Below are positions 52,962 to 62,451 of a DNA stretch of 64,000 nucleotides, one piece after another. Origin of the DNA: Thauera terpenica 58Eu (GTDB lineage Bacteria; Pseudomonadota; Gammaproteobacteria; Burkholderiales; Rhodocyclaceae); the NCBI RefSeq assembly GCF_000443165.1, contig NZ_ATJV01000070.1:149771-213770 (forward strand), in the 5' to 3' direction. The position numbers and the translations under genes were made by a program. Each line of letters begins with the position of its first letter. The stretch's first letter is position 1. The notes beneath the pieces are model-generated. The model ran no database searches. It saw only the letters and a program-made list of their open reading frames with translations, and was not told the origin of the DNA.

Positions 52962-53726
52962 TCAGATGCTCATGACGAACTGGCCGCTATCGACGCGCAG
53001 TTCGATGCCGTTGACGGCGCGCGAGGCGTCGTCGGCGAGAAAGAGGATGGCGGCGGCGACGTCTGTGGGCAGGCAGGCGCGGTTCATCGGGTCGCCGTCG
53101 ATGGTGATGCGCGCCGGATCGAGGCCCTTGGGGTAGGAGCCGGCGGTCATCGGCGTCATCACGCCGTCGGGGTGGATGGAGTTGCAGCGGATGCGGTACT
53201 TGGCGCGCCGGCAATGCGCGGCCACCGCGCGCGTGAGCCCGGCAATGGCCGCCTTGGAGGCACCGTAGGCGGCGTAGTCGTCCTTGGCGGCAATACCGGC
53301 GATGGACGACATGTTGATGATCGAGCCGCCACCGCCGCTTTCCTTGATCAGGGCCAGACCTGCCTTGCAGCCCAGGAAGACGCTGTCGGCATTGACCCGC
53401 ATCAGGCGCTGCCAGTCGTCCAGGGTGGCATCCTCGATCGAGCCCTTGATCAGGATGCCGGCGTTGTTCACGAGGATGTCGAGGCGGCCGAAGCGCTCGC
53501 GCAGCATCGCCATCACGGCGTCCCAGTCCGCAGCCGAAGCCGCATCCTGGCGCATGAACACGGCCTTGTCGCCAAGACTGGCGGCCAGCGCCTCGCCGGC
53601 CTCGACGTTGAGGTCGGTGAACACGACCTGCGCGCCTTCCTTCACCATCAGTTCGACGGTGGCGCGTCCAACGCCGCTCGCGCCGCCGGTGATGAGCGCG
53701 ATCTTGCCTTCCACTCGTCCTGCCAT
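52962..53726 (-). CDS. SDR family oxidoreductase in the kstD operon
   Basis: A 254-residue SDR with GGASGVG near residue 14, [20 protein letters not shown], serine in INMSSIAG and YGASK catalytic pair, then [19 protein letters not shown]. It resembles hydroxysteroid dehydrogenases of the 3-beta/17-beta or 7-alpha type in length and motifs, without a diagnostic substrate residue. It lies 23 bases after the KstD stop, between KstD and an acyl-CoA ligase, so oxidation of a steroid hydroxyl is a reasonable inference. Confidence 0.88.
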   Translation of the reverse strand: MAGRVEGKIALITGGASGVGRATVELMVKEGAQVVFTDLNVEAGEALAASLGDKAVFMRQDAASAADWDAVMAMLRERFGRLDILVNNAGILIKGSIEDATLDDWQRLMRVNADSVFLGCKAGLALIKESGGGGSIINMSSIAGIAAKDDYAAYGASKAAIAGLTRAVAAHCRRAKYRIRCNSIHPDGVMTPMTAGSYPKGLDPARITIDGDPMNRACLPTDVAAAILFLADDASRAVNGIELRVDSGQFVMSI

Positions 53727-53749
53727 AGTCCCTGTCTCCTGCTTGTTTT

Positions 53750-55459
53750 TTACGTGTTGTCGGCGATGTGGTGGGCTGCGATATAACCGAAGGTCATCGC
53801 CGGGCCGATGGTGGCACCGGCGCCGGGATAGGCGATGCCCATCACCGAAGCCGAGGTGTTGCCGATCGCATACAAGCCCTCGATCGGCGAGCCATCAGGG
53901 CGCACCACGCGGGCGTGGGCGTCGGTGAGCAGACCGCCTTTGGTGCCGATGTCGCCCGCATCCATGCGCATGGCGTAAAACGGACCTTTCTGGATCGGTG
54001 CCAGGCAAGGGTTGGGCTTGACGTTGACGTCACCGTAGTAACGGTCGAAAACGTTGCCGCCGCGACCGAAGTCCTTGTCCTCACCGGTGCGTGCGTACTC
54101 ATTGACCGTCTTCACCGTGGTGGCGAGGCCGGCGGGATCGACGTCGATCTGGCGTGCCAGCTCTTCGAGCGTGTCAGCCTTCCAGTACACCGAATTGCGC
54201 CACTCCTTGCGCAGGCGGCTGTCGGGCATGATCTGACCCGGCATCAAGGGGCCCATGGCATAGTTGAAGCGGAAATGGGCATCGAAGATGCACCACGCGG
54301 GCACGTTCTTGCCACCGGTGGCCTCGCGGTCCTTGTACATCGCGTCGCCGAACTCGAGATAACCCTGAGCCTCGTTGCAGAAGCGCTTGCCCAGCCCATT
54401 GACCACGATCGAGCCGGGGAAGGCGCGCTCGGCAAAGATGCCGCGCGGCTTCTCTTCGCCCACCACCGGGATGGTCGGCGACCACCACGCCCATTCGAGC
54501 AGATCGGTGGCGGCGCCGGCGGCCATGCCGGCCTCGAGCGCGGCGCCGGTGTTGTTGCCCGGCGGCGTCGCACTCCACGAGGTCTTGGTCGGCTGCGGCA
54601 GGTACTTCTCGCGCAGCGTCTGATTCTGCTCGAAACCGCCGGCACCGATGATCACGCCGCGGCGCGCATTGAGCGTCAGCTCACGGCCTTTGCTCACGAC
54701 CTTGATGCCGGTGACGCGGCCATTGTCGAGCACCAGATCGCGAAAATCGGTGTTCAGCCACAGTGGCACCTTGCGGTCCAGCAAGGAGGCGCGCAGCGCG
54801 CACACCAGCGAATTGCCGAGGCCGGCGCGGCGATCGAACTTGCTCTTGCGCCGCCACTTGAAGTCGAGCTTGTAGCGCAACATCATCCACAGGATCTTGA
54901 AACGCCAGCCGCTCTCGCGCGCCATGGCGATGTGCGCATCGCGTGCGGTCCACGAGATCTTGCCCATGAGCAAGGTGGAGGGCGAGGGGCGACGCAGGTT
55001 CTCGAGCTCGTCGCCGAGCACGCTGGTGTCGAACAGCTCGGGGTCGAGCGAGCGCCCACCGGGCAGGGAGCCCGGCACATGCTGGTAATAATCGGGGTAC
55101 TTCTCGGCCACGGCGTAGCGCACGCGCGACTTGTCTTCCAGGTACTTGATCATCGCCGGAGCGTGATCAAGGTAGGCGCGCACCTTGGTCTCGTCAGCGC
55201 GCCCACCGCCCGCAGTCATGATGTACTGCAGCGCCTTGTCGTAGCTGTCCTTGCCACCTTTGGCGGCAAAGTAGTGGTTGTTCGGAATCCAGATGCCGCC
55301 ACCCGAAATGGCGGAGGTCCCGCCGAACTTGTCGCTTTTCTCGACCACCAGCACTGAAAGCCCACGATCGGCGGCAATCGCCGCCGAAGTCATCGCGCCC
55401 GCACCCGAGCCGACGACGATGACGTCCCAGTCCGTCTGTGACTGATCATGCACGCTCAC
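53750..55459 (-). CDS. kstD: 3-Ketosteroid delta-1-dehydrogenase (KstD family, GTG start)
   Basis: KstD introduces the C1-C2 double bond in ring A of 3-ketosteroids, a key step before ring B opening. The 569-residue protein begins with an FAD dinucleotide motif VIVVGSGAGAMTSAAIAADRG and VVEKSDKFGGTSAISGGG. YPDYYQHVPGS lies near the region of the conserved active-site tyrosine. The C-terminus has LYAIGNTSASVMGIAYPGAG and TIGPAMTFGYIAA, the strongest family signature. The start is GTG 55459, with AGGGG about eight bases upstream. It heads a minus-strand operon with an SDR, ligase and FadH-type gene; a degenerate palindromic operator lies 61 bases upstream. Confidence 0.9.
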   Translation of the reverse strand: MSVHDQSQTDWDVIVVGSGAGAMTSAAIAADRGLSVLVVEKSDKFGGTSAISGGGIWIPNNHYFAAKGGKDSYDKALQYIMTAGGGRADETKVRAYLDHAPAMIKYLEDKSRVRYAVAEKYPDYYQHVPGSLPGGRSLDPELFDTSVLGDELENLRRPSPSTLLMGKISWTARDAHIAMARESGWRFKILWMMLRYKLDFKWRRKSKFDRRAGLGNSLVCALRASLLDRKVPLWLNTDFRDLVLDNGRVTGIKVVSKGRELTLNARRGVIIGAGGFEQNQTLREKYLPQPTKTSWSATPPGNNTGAALEAGMAAGAATDLLEWAWWSPTIPVVGEEKPRGIFAERAFPGSIVVNGLGKRFCNEAQGYLEFGDAMYKDREATGGKNVPAWCIFDAHFRFNYAMGPLMPGQIMPDSRLRKEWRNSVYWKADTLEELARQIDVDPAGLATTVKTVNEYARTGEDKDFGRGGNVFDRYYGDVNVKPNPCLAPIQKGPFYAMRMDAGDIGTKGGLLTDAHARVVRPDGSPIEGLYAIGNTSASVMGIAYPGAGATIGPAMTFGYIAAHHIADNT

Positions 55460-55519
55460 GCTCTACCCCTGATCTTGTTTGGATACGTGGAATAGTCGCT
55501 GCAAGCCTGCGGGCGTTCA

Positions 55520-55535
55520 TCGTCAATGCGGACTA
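55520..55535. promoter_or_regulatory. Degenerate palindromic operator candidate (copy 4) between the two KstD-like genes
   Basis: TCGTCAATGCGGACTA keeps the TCGTC-N6-GACGA frame with one arm mismatch; its reverse strand, TAGTCCGCATTGACGA, matches the clear copies at 13 of 16 positions. It lies 61 bases before the kstD GTG, the same distance as copy 3 from its minus-strand gene, and 96 bases before the plus-strand flavoprotein ATG. Confidence 0.5.
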
Positions 55536-55630
55536 TGCGCCCGGGCTCGACTCGAGAGCTGTCAACATCGTTCAATCGAAGGATGCGCCATCCCATCCGC
55601 TTGACCACGATCAAGCGCACGAGAGACAAC

Positions 55631-57157
55631 ATGGAAACGACAATGACCACCACCCAGACCCCTGACACAGCGCCGCATCAGACCGAGGGCGCGACCCGGC
55701 CCTACTCCCTCGCCCGCCCCTGCCATGCCGACGACGTCCCGCACTGGGACATCGAAACCGACGTGGCGGTGATCGGCTTTGGCGCCGCCGGCAGCTGCGC
55801 CGCGATCGAGGCGCGCGCGGCGGGCGCACAGGTTCATGTGTTCGAGGTCGCGGCAGCACCCGGCGGCAGCGCGTCGTGGTCGGGTGGCGAGGTCTATGTC
55901 GGTGGCAGCGGGGGCACCCGGGTGCAGAAGGCACATGGCTTCGAGGACAGCACCGAGGACTTCTACACCTACCTGATGATGGCCGGCGGCCCCGGCGCAG
56001 ACGCCGAGCGCGTACGCCTGTATGCCGACCACGCGGTCGCTCATTACGACTGGCTCGAGGCTCAGGGCGTGCCCTTCAAGGGCACTTACCTGCCGGGCAA
56101 GTGGCTGGAGCCCCTCACCGACGACACCTTGCTGTGGTCGGGCAGCGAGCAGGCCTGGCCCTTCAGCGCGCAGGCCAAGCCGGCGCCACGCGGCCATACG
56201 GCCCAGTTCAAGGGCTGGGGCGGCGGCAAGATGCTGATGGAGAAGCTGTGCGCTCGGGCACAAGCACTCGGCGCCGTCGTGCACTGCAACAGCCGGGCCA
56301 TCAGCCTGATCGTGGACCGCGAGCGCGCCATTGTCGGCGTGGTGGTGCGCATCGAGGGCAAGGAGCAGTTCGTGCGCGCACGCAAGGGCGTCATCCTGTG
56401 TGCTGGCGGCTTCATCGTGAACCGCGAAATGGTGGAACGCTTCGCCCCGGGCGCGCTCCACGCGCAGGTGGTCTCGGGCGGCAACGACGACGGCTCGGGC
56501 ATCCGCATGGGCATCGGCGCTGGCGGCGCCACCATCCACATGGACCAGTTCTTCGCCACCCTGCCCTTCTTCCCGCCCGAGTCCCTGGTGAAAGGCATTT
56601 TCATCAATGCGCGCGGCGAGCGCATCATCAACGAAGACGCTTACCACGGCCGCGTCGCGCACTATGTGCTGCGCCAACCCGAGGGCAAGGCCTGGCTGCT
56701 GGTCGACAACGAGATCTTCGGGCGGCCCATGATCCAGCCCGACATCAAGGTCGCCGCCGTGGGCGAGACCTGGGAAGAGGTCGAAAAAGAGCTCGGCCTG
56801 CCGGAGGGCAGCCTGGTGCACACGGTGAGCGAATTCAACCGCCATGCAGCCGAAGGACAGGACCCGCTGTTCCACAAGGCGGCGAACTGGCTGCGTCCGC
56901 TCACCGAGGCGCCCTTCGCCGCGCTCAGTTACTGTCGCGGCGACCTCAACGCGCACGCCTTCACCATGGGCGGCCTGCACACCCGCCCCAGCGGCGAAGT
57001 GCTGGATGCAGACGGCCAGCCCATCCCCGGCCTGTTCGCGGCCGGGCGCACCACCTGCGGTCTGCCGCGCTGGGGCGAGGGCTACAGCTCTGGGCTGTCG
57101 ATCGGTGACTCGACCTTCTTCGGTCGCCAGGCCGGACTGAAGGCCGCACAGAGCTGA
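55631..57157 (+). CDS. KstD/fumarate-reductase-like FAD-dependent dehydrogenase
   Basis: A 508-residue flavoprotein. DVAVIGFGAAGSCAAIEARA (about residue 43) is the FAD motif, then APGGSASWSGGEVYVGGSGG. The C-terminus has AFTMGGLHTRPSGEVLDADG, FAAGRTTCGLPRWGEGYSSG. This is the fumarate reductase/KstD superfamily but differs from the neighbouring KstD in its last motif. A 3-oxo-5-alpha/delta-4-steroid 4-dehydrogenase role is possible, as paired genes for delta-1 and delta-4 dehydrogenation occur in Comamonas; this is inference. ATG 55631 follows GAGAGACAAC. A terminator follows directly. Confidence 0.84.
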   Translation: METTMTTTQTPDTAPHQTEGATRPYSLARPCHADDVPHWDIETDVAVIGFGAAGSCAAIEARAAGAQVHVFEVAAAPGGSASWSGGEVYVGGSGGTRVQKAHGFEDSTEDFYTYLMMAGGPGADAERVRLYADHAVAHYDWLEAQGVPFKGTYLPGKWLEPLTDDTLLWSGSEQAWPFSAQAKPAPRGHTAQFKGWGGGKMLMEKLCARAQALGAVVHCNSRAISLIVDRERAIVGVVVRIEGKEQFVRARKGVILCAGGFIVNREMVERFAPGALHAQVVSGGNDDGSGIRMGIGAGGATIHMDQFFATLPFFPPESLVKGIFINARGERIINEDAYHGRVAHYVLRQPEGKAWLLVDNEIFGRPMIQPDIKVAAVGETWEEVEKELGLPEGSLVHTVSEFNRHAAEGQDPLFHKAANWLRPLTEAPFAALSYCRGDLNAHAFTMGGLHTRPSGEVLDADGQPIPGLFAAGRTTCGLPRWGEGYSSGLSIGDSTFFGRQAGLKAAQS

Positions 57158-57175
57158 CAACACGCGCAAAAATGG

Positions 57176-57213
57176 AAACGCCGCCTCGCTCATTCAGCGC
57201 GGCGGCGTTTTTT
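57176..57213. terminator. Bidirectional rho-independent terminator
   Basis: AAACGCCGCC (57176-57185) pairs with GGCGGCGTTT (57201-57210), with an inner CGCT/AGCG extension, followed by a T-run to 57213 and preceded by A-rich sequence. It lies between the convergent flavoprotein (stop 57157) and aldehyde dehydrogenase (stop 57268) genes. Confidence 0.88.
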
Positions 57214-57267
57214 ACGTCGCTTGATTCAGCTCCAGGCGTGCCGGCTGCAGGCAGCCGGCCACCACCA

Positions 57268-58701
57268 TCAAGGCGTGACCTGAGACTCCATCATCGCCAG
57301 GAACTGATCCGTATAGGGCGGCAACAGCCCCCATTCACGGCGCGGATCGTAGGCCGGTGCCTTGAACACCGTGCGCAGGTGGCTGAACTCGATGAAGCCT
57401 TCGCGGCCATGGTAGTGGCCCATGCCGGAGTCGCCGATGCCGCCGAAGGGGGCGTCTTCCATCCCGGCGTGGAACATCACCTCGTTGATGCAGACCCCGC
57501 CCGACAAGGTGTGCTCGAGCACACGCTGCTGCTCGGCCGGGTCCTCGCCAAAGTAGTACAGCGCCAGCGGACGCGCACGGGTGTTGATGTCGGCGATCAC
57601 TTCGTCGATTTCGGCGTAGGTGCTGACCACCACCGCCGGGCCAAAAATCTCTTCCCGCATGATGAGCGTGTCACTGGGCGGGTCGATGACGATGCGCAGC
57701 GGACGACGACGCTCGCCGGCATCGCGGGCGGTCTCGGCGGGGGCGCACTCGACACGCGCGCCTGCAGCAGCAGCTTCACTGACGTAGGACTCGACGCGCT
57801 CGAGATGCCTGGCATTGATCACCGCGACCATGTCCGGATTGCCCGACACTTCGGGGAAGAGCTCGGCGAAGCTGCGCTTGAGGGCGGTAACGAAGTCCTC
57901 AAGCTGTTCGCGCGCCACATAGACCACGTCCGGGTTCACGCACAGCTGGCCGGCGTTGGTGGCCTTGGCGACCGCAATACGATAGGCGGCGGTGGCCAGG
58001 TCGGCACTGCGCGCGACCACGGTGGGCGACTTGCCTCCCAGTTCGAGCGTCACCGGCACCAGGTTGCGCGCGGCGTTGCGCATCACCGCCTTGCCCACGG
58101 CCGTACTGCCGGTAAACACCAGGTGATCGAAGGCCTGCGCGCTGAAAGCCTCGCCCATGTCCGGCCCGCCGGTGACGACGCCGACCTCGAGCGGGTCGAA
58201 CATGTCCTTGACGGCATCGGCCACCACGCTCGCGGTTTGCGCCACCACCTCGGACGGCTTGAGGATGGCGCGGTTGCCGGCGCCCAGGGCGCTGGCGAGC
58301 GGGGAGAAGAGCGTAAACAGCGGCGCATTCCAGGTGCCGATGATGCCCACCGTGCCCTTGGGCTGGTACATCACCCAGGCCTCGGCACCGAATTGGTCGT
58401 AAGGCGGGAAGGGCGTGCGCGCATCGCTCGGCATCCAGGCCTCGAAATGATCGCGGGCGTACTTCAGCGAAGTCAGCGAGCCGAGCACGTCGTTCATCAA
58501 GGAATAACCCTTGGGGCGGCCACCGAAGTCAGCATCCATCGCCTCCACCAGGGGCTTGTGGTATTTCACCAGCAAGTCGATCGCGGTCTGGATGCGACGG
58601 CGGCGAGTGGCCGCATCAACGGCACCCGCGCTGCGGAACGCAGCCTGCTGCAGCGCCAGCATCCGGGCCAGGGCTTCGACGGAGTCATGTGGTGTGCTCA
58701 T
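57268..58701 (-). CDS. Aldehyde dehydrogenase (coniferyl-aldehyde dehydrogenase-like)
   Basis: A 477-residue NAD(P)-dependent ALDH. TLELGGKSPTVV holds the general-base Glu and NAGQLCVNPDVVYV the catalytic Cys. VMYQPKGTVGIIGTWNAPLFTLF is the usual Rossmann entry for the class-3/CalB-type branch. ATG 58701 (MSTPHDSVEALARML) gives the expected length; a longer frame runs into the chemoreceptor gene. It follows the chemoreceptor gene by 52 bases and may be co-transcribed with it. It would oxidise an aldehyde from side-chain or ring degradation; the substrate is not clear. Confidence 0.9.
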   Translation of the reverse strand: MSTPHDSVEALARMLALQQAAFRSAGAVDAATRRRRIQTAIDLLVKYHKPLVEAMDADFGGRPKGYSLMNDVLGSLTSLKYARDHFEAWMPSDARTPFPPYDQFGAEAWVMYQPKGTVGIIGTWNAPLFTLFSPLASALGAGNRAILKPSEVVAQTASVVADAVKDMFDPLEVGVVTGGPDMGEAFSAQAFDHLVFTGSTAVGKAVMRNAARNLVPVTLELGGKSPTVVARSADLATAAYRIAVAKATNAGQLCVNPDVVYVAREQLEDFVTALKRSFAELFPEVSGNPDMVAVINARHLERVESYVSEAAAAGARVECAPAETARDAGERRRPLRIVIDPPSDTLIMREEIFGPAVVVSTYAEIDEVIADINTRARPLALYYFGEDPAEQQRVLEHTLSGGVCINEVMFHAGMEDAPFGGIGDSGMGHYHGREGFIEFSHLRTVFKAPAYDPRREWGLLPPYTDQFLAMMESQVTP

Positions 58702-58753
58702 CGTGTCTCTTCCATCCATTTTGTCAGGGGGCGTTTGAGGAAAGCCGCTACCA

Positions 58754-60403
58754 TCAACTGAGACGGAAACGACCGGAAAGCTCATCCAGGGTGCGCGCCA
58801 GGGCATCAAGACCGGCTGCGGAATCGGCGCTGCGACTGGCGCTCGCCGAAAGGTCGGCCGTGCCACTCGAGACGGTGTCGATGCGCTGCAGGATTTCGCG
58901 TGTGGAGGCCGCCTGCGCCTTGATCAATTCGCTGATGTTGCCCACCGCAGCAAAGACCTCGTTGGTGCCGACGCGGATACCTTCCACCGACTGACCGGCT
59001 TCGCGCGACAGGGCGGCCCCGCTCGCCACCCGCTCCACAACCTGCTTCATGCCGCCTGAAACGCTGCGGGTCTGGACCTGGATGTCGGCAATGGTGGAGG
59101 TGATCTCTGCGGTCGATGCCGAGGTGCGCTCGGCGAGCTTGCGCACTTCATCGGCAACCACGGCGAAACCTCGCCCCTGTTCGCCGGCACGGGCGGCTTC
59201 GATCGCGGCATTGAGCGCGAGCAGATTGGTCTGCTCCGCCACCTCACGAATCACCTGCACCACCCCGCTGATGCGATGCGACAACTCGTCCAGCCCGTTG
59301 ACCTGAGCGGCGGTCGTATCCACCACTTCCGATACCCGGTGCATCTCTTCGGCCATGCGACGGATGAATTTCTGACTGTCCTCGGTGCGGGCGAAGGAGC
59401 TCTGGGTGGTCTGCAGCGAGGCGCTGGCATGGGCCTCGACCTGATCGATCGAGCGCACCAGTCCCGCCGCAGCATCGGACATGCGCGCCAGCGCCTCTTG
59501 CTGCGAGCTCGCGTGCTCGGATGCCGAACTCGCCATGCCCGACAGCTGACGCGCCTGCACACCCAATTGCTCGACCTCGCGGCGCAGGTGATCGATCAGC
59601 ACATGCAGCTTGTCGCGCATTTCGCCAATATCACCGAGCAACACGCCAAATTCATCATTGCCGAGATTGGGCACCTCAACCGACAGATCGCCCTTGGCAA
59701 TCGCGCGTGCCACTGAGGATGCCACCCCGAAGGCGAGGCGCAGGCGGCGCAGGGTGGTGAAGGCCAGCAGTGCGCCCAGGATCAGGCCGAGGGCGGAAAG
59801 CGCGAGATAGGCCATCACCGTGAGCCGGTAACGCGCCTGCGCCGCCTCGTAGCTGTCAGCGGTGAGCCTGGCCTGGTGCGCATGGAGCGCGGCGAGGGCC
59901 TCCTCCGCCGCTTCGCCGGCCGGCTCGCCCCCCTGTACGAATGCGCTCATGTAGGTGAGACGAAAGGCCCCGGTGCGCAGCGAGGCGAGGACGTCGTCGA
60001 CGAGGTAGATCCATTCGTCGTAGCGCGCGATGAAGGTCTCGAACAGCGCCTGCTCCTCGGGGTCGCTGATGTGCGCCCTTTGGGTCTCGATGAGGGCGCG
60101 GACCTCCTCGGTGTTGCGGTCGATGAGGTCAAGGTAATGCGAGAGCGGGCGCTCATGGGCAGAGGCCAGGCCACCCTCGGGATCAAGCTGGAAGGCAAGC
60201 AGGATCAGGCGACGATTGTTCAGCAGTCGCGTCTGGATGGCCTCGAAACGGGAGAGCGCGACCAGGCTTTCTTCATGCACCTCGCGTAGTGCCTCCTTGG
60301 CCTGAAACATGCCAAACCAGCCAAAGCCAACGGCTGCGAAAAAAAGCGTGCCGGCCACAAGAGCCCAAATCAGCAAACGTTGAACGAGAGTGAGTTGACG
60401 CAT
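58754..60403 (-). CDS. Methyl-accepting chemotaxis protein (chemoreceptor)
   Basis: A 549-residue transmembrane chemoreceptor. TM1 lies near the N-terminus ([20 protein letters not shown]), followed by a helical periplasmic domain of roughly 155 residues without a recognisable ligand-binding fold beyond four-helix-bundle character, then TM2 ([20 protein letters not shown]), HAMP and a cytoplasmic signalling domain. The highly conserved hairpin [20 protein letters not shown] and [18 protein letters not shown] is intact. ATG 60403 ([11 protein letters not shown]) starts at TM1. It is divergent from the flavin reductase gene and shares the palindrome 58 bases upstream, suggesting steroid-linked taxis. 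Confidence 0.93.
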   Translation of the reverse strand: MRQLTLVQRLLIWALVAGTLFFAAVGFGWFGMFQAKEALREVHEESLVALSRFEAIQTRLLNNRRLILLAFQLDPEGGLASAHERPLSHYLDLIDRNTEEVRALIETQRAHISDPEEQALFETFIARYDEWIYLVDDVLASLRTGAFRLTYMSAFVQGGEPAGEAAEEALAALHAHQARLTADSYEAAQARYRLTVMAYLALSALGLILGALLAFTTLRRLRLAFGVASSVARAIAKGDLSVEVPNLGNDEFGVLLGDIGEMRDKLHVLIDHLRREVEQLGVQARQLSGMASSASEHASSQQEALARMSDAAAGLVRSIDQVEAHASASLQTTQSSFARTEDSQKFIRRMAEEMHRVSEVVDTTAAQVNGLDELSHRISGVVQVIREVAEQTNLLALNAAIEAARAGEQGRGFAVVADEVRKLAERTSASTAEITSTIADIQVQTRSVSGGMKQVVERVASGAALSREAGQSVEGIRVGTNEVFAAVGNISELIKAQAASTREILQRIDTVSSGTADLSASASRSADSAAGLDALARTLDELSGRFRLS

Positions 60404-60460
60404 GGGACATGCTTCCTTGGGCGTGGACTTGCACCATAACAACCGCACCGCCCGCCACCA

Positions 60461-60476
60461 TCGTCCGAATGGACGA
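60461..60476. promoter_or_regulatory. Palindromic operator candidate (copy 5) between chemoreceptor and flavin reductase genes
   Basis: TCGTCCGAATGGACGA differs from copy 1 by one base. It lies 58 bases before the chemoreceptor start (minus) and 105 before the flavin reductase start (plus). The three clear copies (44879, 49124, 60461) define TCGTCYGAAYGGACGA. Confidence 0.78.
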
Positions 60477-60580
60477 AACACCGCCCCCTGCATATACGCT
60501 AGTCCGTTGGGACGATGACCCTGTTCTGGCCGGATTCCATACTCATTTCCATTCTTTTCCCCCGCCTTGCGAGACACGAC

Positions 60581-61558
60581 ATGACGACGCAAAAGGGTTT
60601 CGATCCCCACGCCTTCCGCGCTGCACTTGGCACTTTCACGACTGGCGTCACCATCATCACCACCCGCGCTGCGGATGGCGAAATGGTCGGCATCACCGCC
60701 AACAGCTTCAATTCGGTCTCGCTCAATCCTCCGATGGTGCTGTGGAGCCTGGCCAAGAATGCACGCAGCCTTGCAATCTTCTCCAACGCCAAGCACTGGA
60801 ACGTGCACGTGTTGTCGGTTGACCAGGAGGAGCTGTCGGGCCGCTTCGCCCGCCAGGGAGAGGACAAATTTGCCGGTCTCGAGCTCGACGAGGGCATCAG
60901 CAAGGCGCCGCTGCTCAAGCAGTGCACCGCACGCTTCCAGTGTCGCACCGCCTTCAGCTACGACGGTGGCGACCACGTCATCTTCGTCGGCGAAGTGCTG
61001 GCCTACGACCACAGCGACCTCCCGCCGCTGGCGTTTCAGAGCGGCCAATACGCACTCACCGCTCGCAAGCCGCGCGAGGAGCTGCGTCTGGGCGCAACGC
61101 CGCCGCCCGAATGCAACTACACCGAGGACTTGCTCGGCTACCTGCTCGGACGCGCGCACTATCAGATGCTGCACGCGCTGGGCCAGCTGCTCAACACCCA
61201 GGCCCTGGACGAGCGCTCCTTCTTCATCCTGTCGGTGCTGTCCATCCGCGATCGCTTGAGCCTGGAAGAGCTCAACGCCTTCATCGCCTATACCGGCATG
61301 GTGGCCAGCGAGGAGTCGATGGCGGCACTCGAGGCCAGCCAGCTGGTGGCGACCGAGAGCGAGGACGGCGTGGTGCGCTACGTCATGACGGCCGACGGCC
61401 GCGAGGCCTCGCTGCGCCAGATCGCGCTGGCCAAGGCGGTCGAGGAAGACATGGCGGACAAGCTGGGGGCCGGCGACGCGATGGCACTGAAGCTGCTGCT
61501 CAAGCGCCTGATCGCAAGCAGCGACCCCGGCATGCCTGATCTGTGGTCAGCGCGCTGA
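60581..61558 (+). CDS. Flavin reductase (HsaB/HpaC-like) with C-terminal winged-helix-like extension
   Basis: A 325-residue protein. The N-terminal 170 residues are a short-chain flavin reductase: [37 protein letters not shown] and [12 protein letters not shown]. In steroid degradation HsaB/TesA1 supplies reduced FMN to the 3-HSA hydroxylase. The C-terminal 150 residues ([40 protein letters not shown]) look like a MarR-type winged-helix region, as in the reductase C1 of Acinetobacter 4-hydroxyphenylacetate hydroxylase, where it senses substrate. ATG 60581 is used because the longer frame begins in the promoter. It opens the plus-strand tes gene run. Confidence 0.86.
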   Translation: MTTQKGFDPHAFRAALGTFTTGVTIITTRAADGEMVGITANSFNSVSLNPPMVLWSLAKNARSLAIFSNAKHWNVHVLSVDQEELSGRFARQGEDKFAGLELDEGISKAPLLKQCTARFQCRTAFSYDGGDHVIFVGEVLAYDHSDLPPLAFQSGQYALTARKPREELRLGATPPPECNYTEDLLGYLLGRAHYQMLHALGQLLNTQALDERSFFILSVLSIRDRLSLEELNAFIAYTGMVASEESMAALEASQLVATESEDGVVRYVMTADGREASLRQIALAKAVEEDMADKLGAGDAMALKLLLKRLIASSDPGMPDLWSAR

Positions 61559-61611
61559 GCGCGCCTGCCACACCACCAGCTATCGACACCGAACCAACAA
61601 CAGGACACCCC

Positions 61612-62385
61612 ATGAGCATCATTGAACGCTTCCGCCTGGACAACCAGGTTGCCATCGTCACCGGTGGCGGTCGCGGCATCGGCCGTGCCATCGCCCTGGC
61701 CTACGCCGAAGCCGGCGCCGACGTGGTGTGTGCCGCACGCACGCTGGCCGACGTCGAGGCGGTGGCGGCAGAAATCCGCGCCATGGGTCGGCGCGCTTTG
61801 GCCCTCAGCTGCGACGTCACCGACCTGGCGCAGCTGGCCGCGGTGGTCGACGCCACGATGAAGGAATTCGGCCGCGTCACGCATCTGGTGAACAATGCCG
61901 GCGGCTCGGGACCGAACGACCCGCTGAAGATGCCCACCGCCAAGTTCGAGGAGGTGTTCCGCTTCAATGTGAGCTCGGCCTATGAGCTCACCCGTTTGTG
62001 CGTGCCGCACATGCGGGCGGCAGGCGGTGGCAACATCGTGAACATCAGCTCGGGTGCGGCGCGCTACGCCCAGCCCTATTTCAGCGCCTACGGCACGGCG
62101 AAGGCCGCGCTCAGCCACCTCACCCGCTTGCTCGCGCATGATTTCGCACCCGAGGTTCGCGTCAATGCCATCGCCCCCGGGCCGATCATGACCGCCGCCC
62201 TGGACCGTGCGCTGCCCGCGAACATGCGTGAAGGCATGATCAAGAACACCCCGCTCAAGTGCCTGGGCGTGGTCGAGGACATCTCTGCTGCCGCGCTCTA
62301 TCTCGCCAGCCCCGCATCGGGCTGGGTCACGGGCAAGATCCTCGAAGTCGACGGCGGCGCCGAGTCGAGCGTCTGGCCGGGCTGA
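61612..62385 (+). CDS. SDR family oxidoreductase (7-alpha-hydroxysteroid dehydrogenase-like)
   Basis: A 257-residue SDR: GGGRGIG near residue 19, NNAGGSGPNDPLKMP, serine in NISSGAARYAQPYF and YGTAK catalytic pair, then VRVNAIAPGPIMTAALD. The NNAGGxGP segment and overall pattern are like bacterial 7-alpha-hydroxysteroid dehydrogenases and related glucose dehydrogenases. ATG 61612 (MSIIERFRLDNQVAIV) gives the normal N-terminus. It lies 53 bases after the flavin reductase gene and before tesE. A hydroxysteroid substrate is likely from context, not proven. Confidence 0.87.
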   Translation: MSIIERFRLDNQVAIVTGGGRGIGRAIALAYAEAGADVVCAARTLADVEAVAAEIRAMGRRALALSCDVTDLAQLAAVVDATMKEFGRVTHLVNNAGGSGPNDPLKMPTAKFEEVFRFNVSSAYELTRLCVPHMRAAGGGNIVNISSGAARYAQPYFSAYGTAKAALSHLTRLLAHDFAPEVRVNAIAPGPIMTAALDRALPANMREGMIKNTPLKCLGVVEDISAAALYLASPASGWVTGKILEVDGGAESSVWPG

Positions 62386-62451
62386 ACGCCCTCGTCACGC
62401 CACTTCACGCCACGCTTCGCCGCAAACCCCTTCACCGCTGGACCCCGCTCC

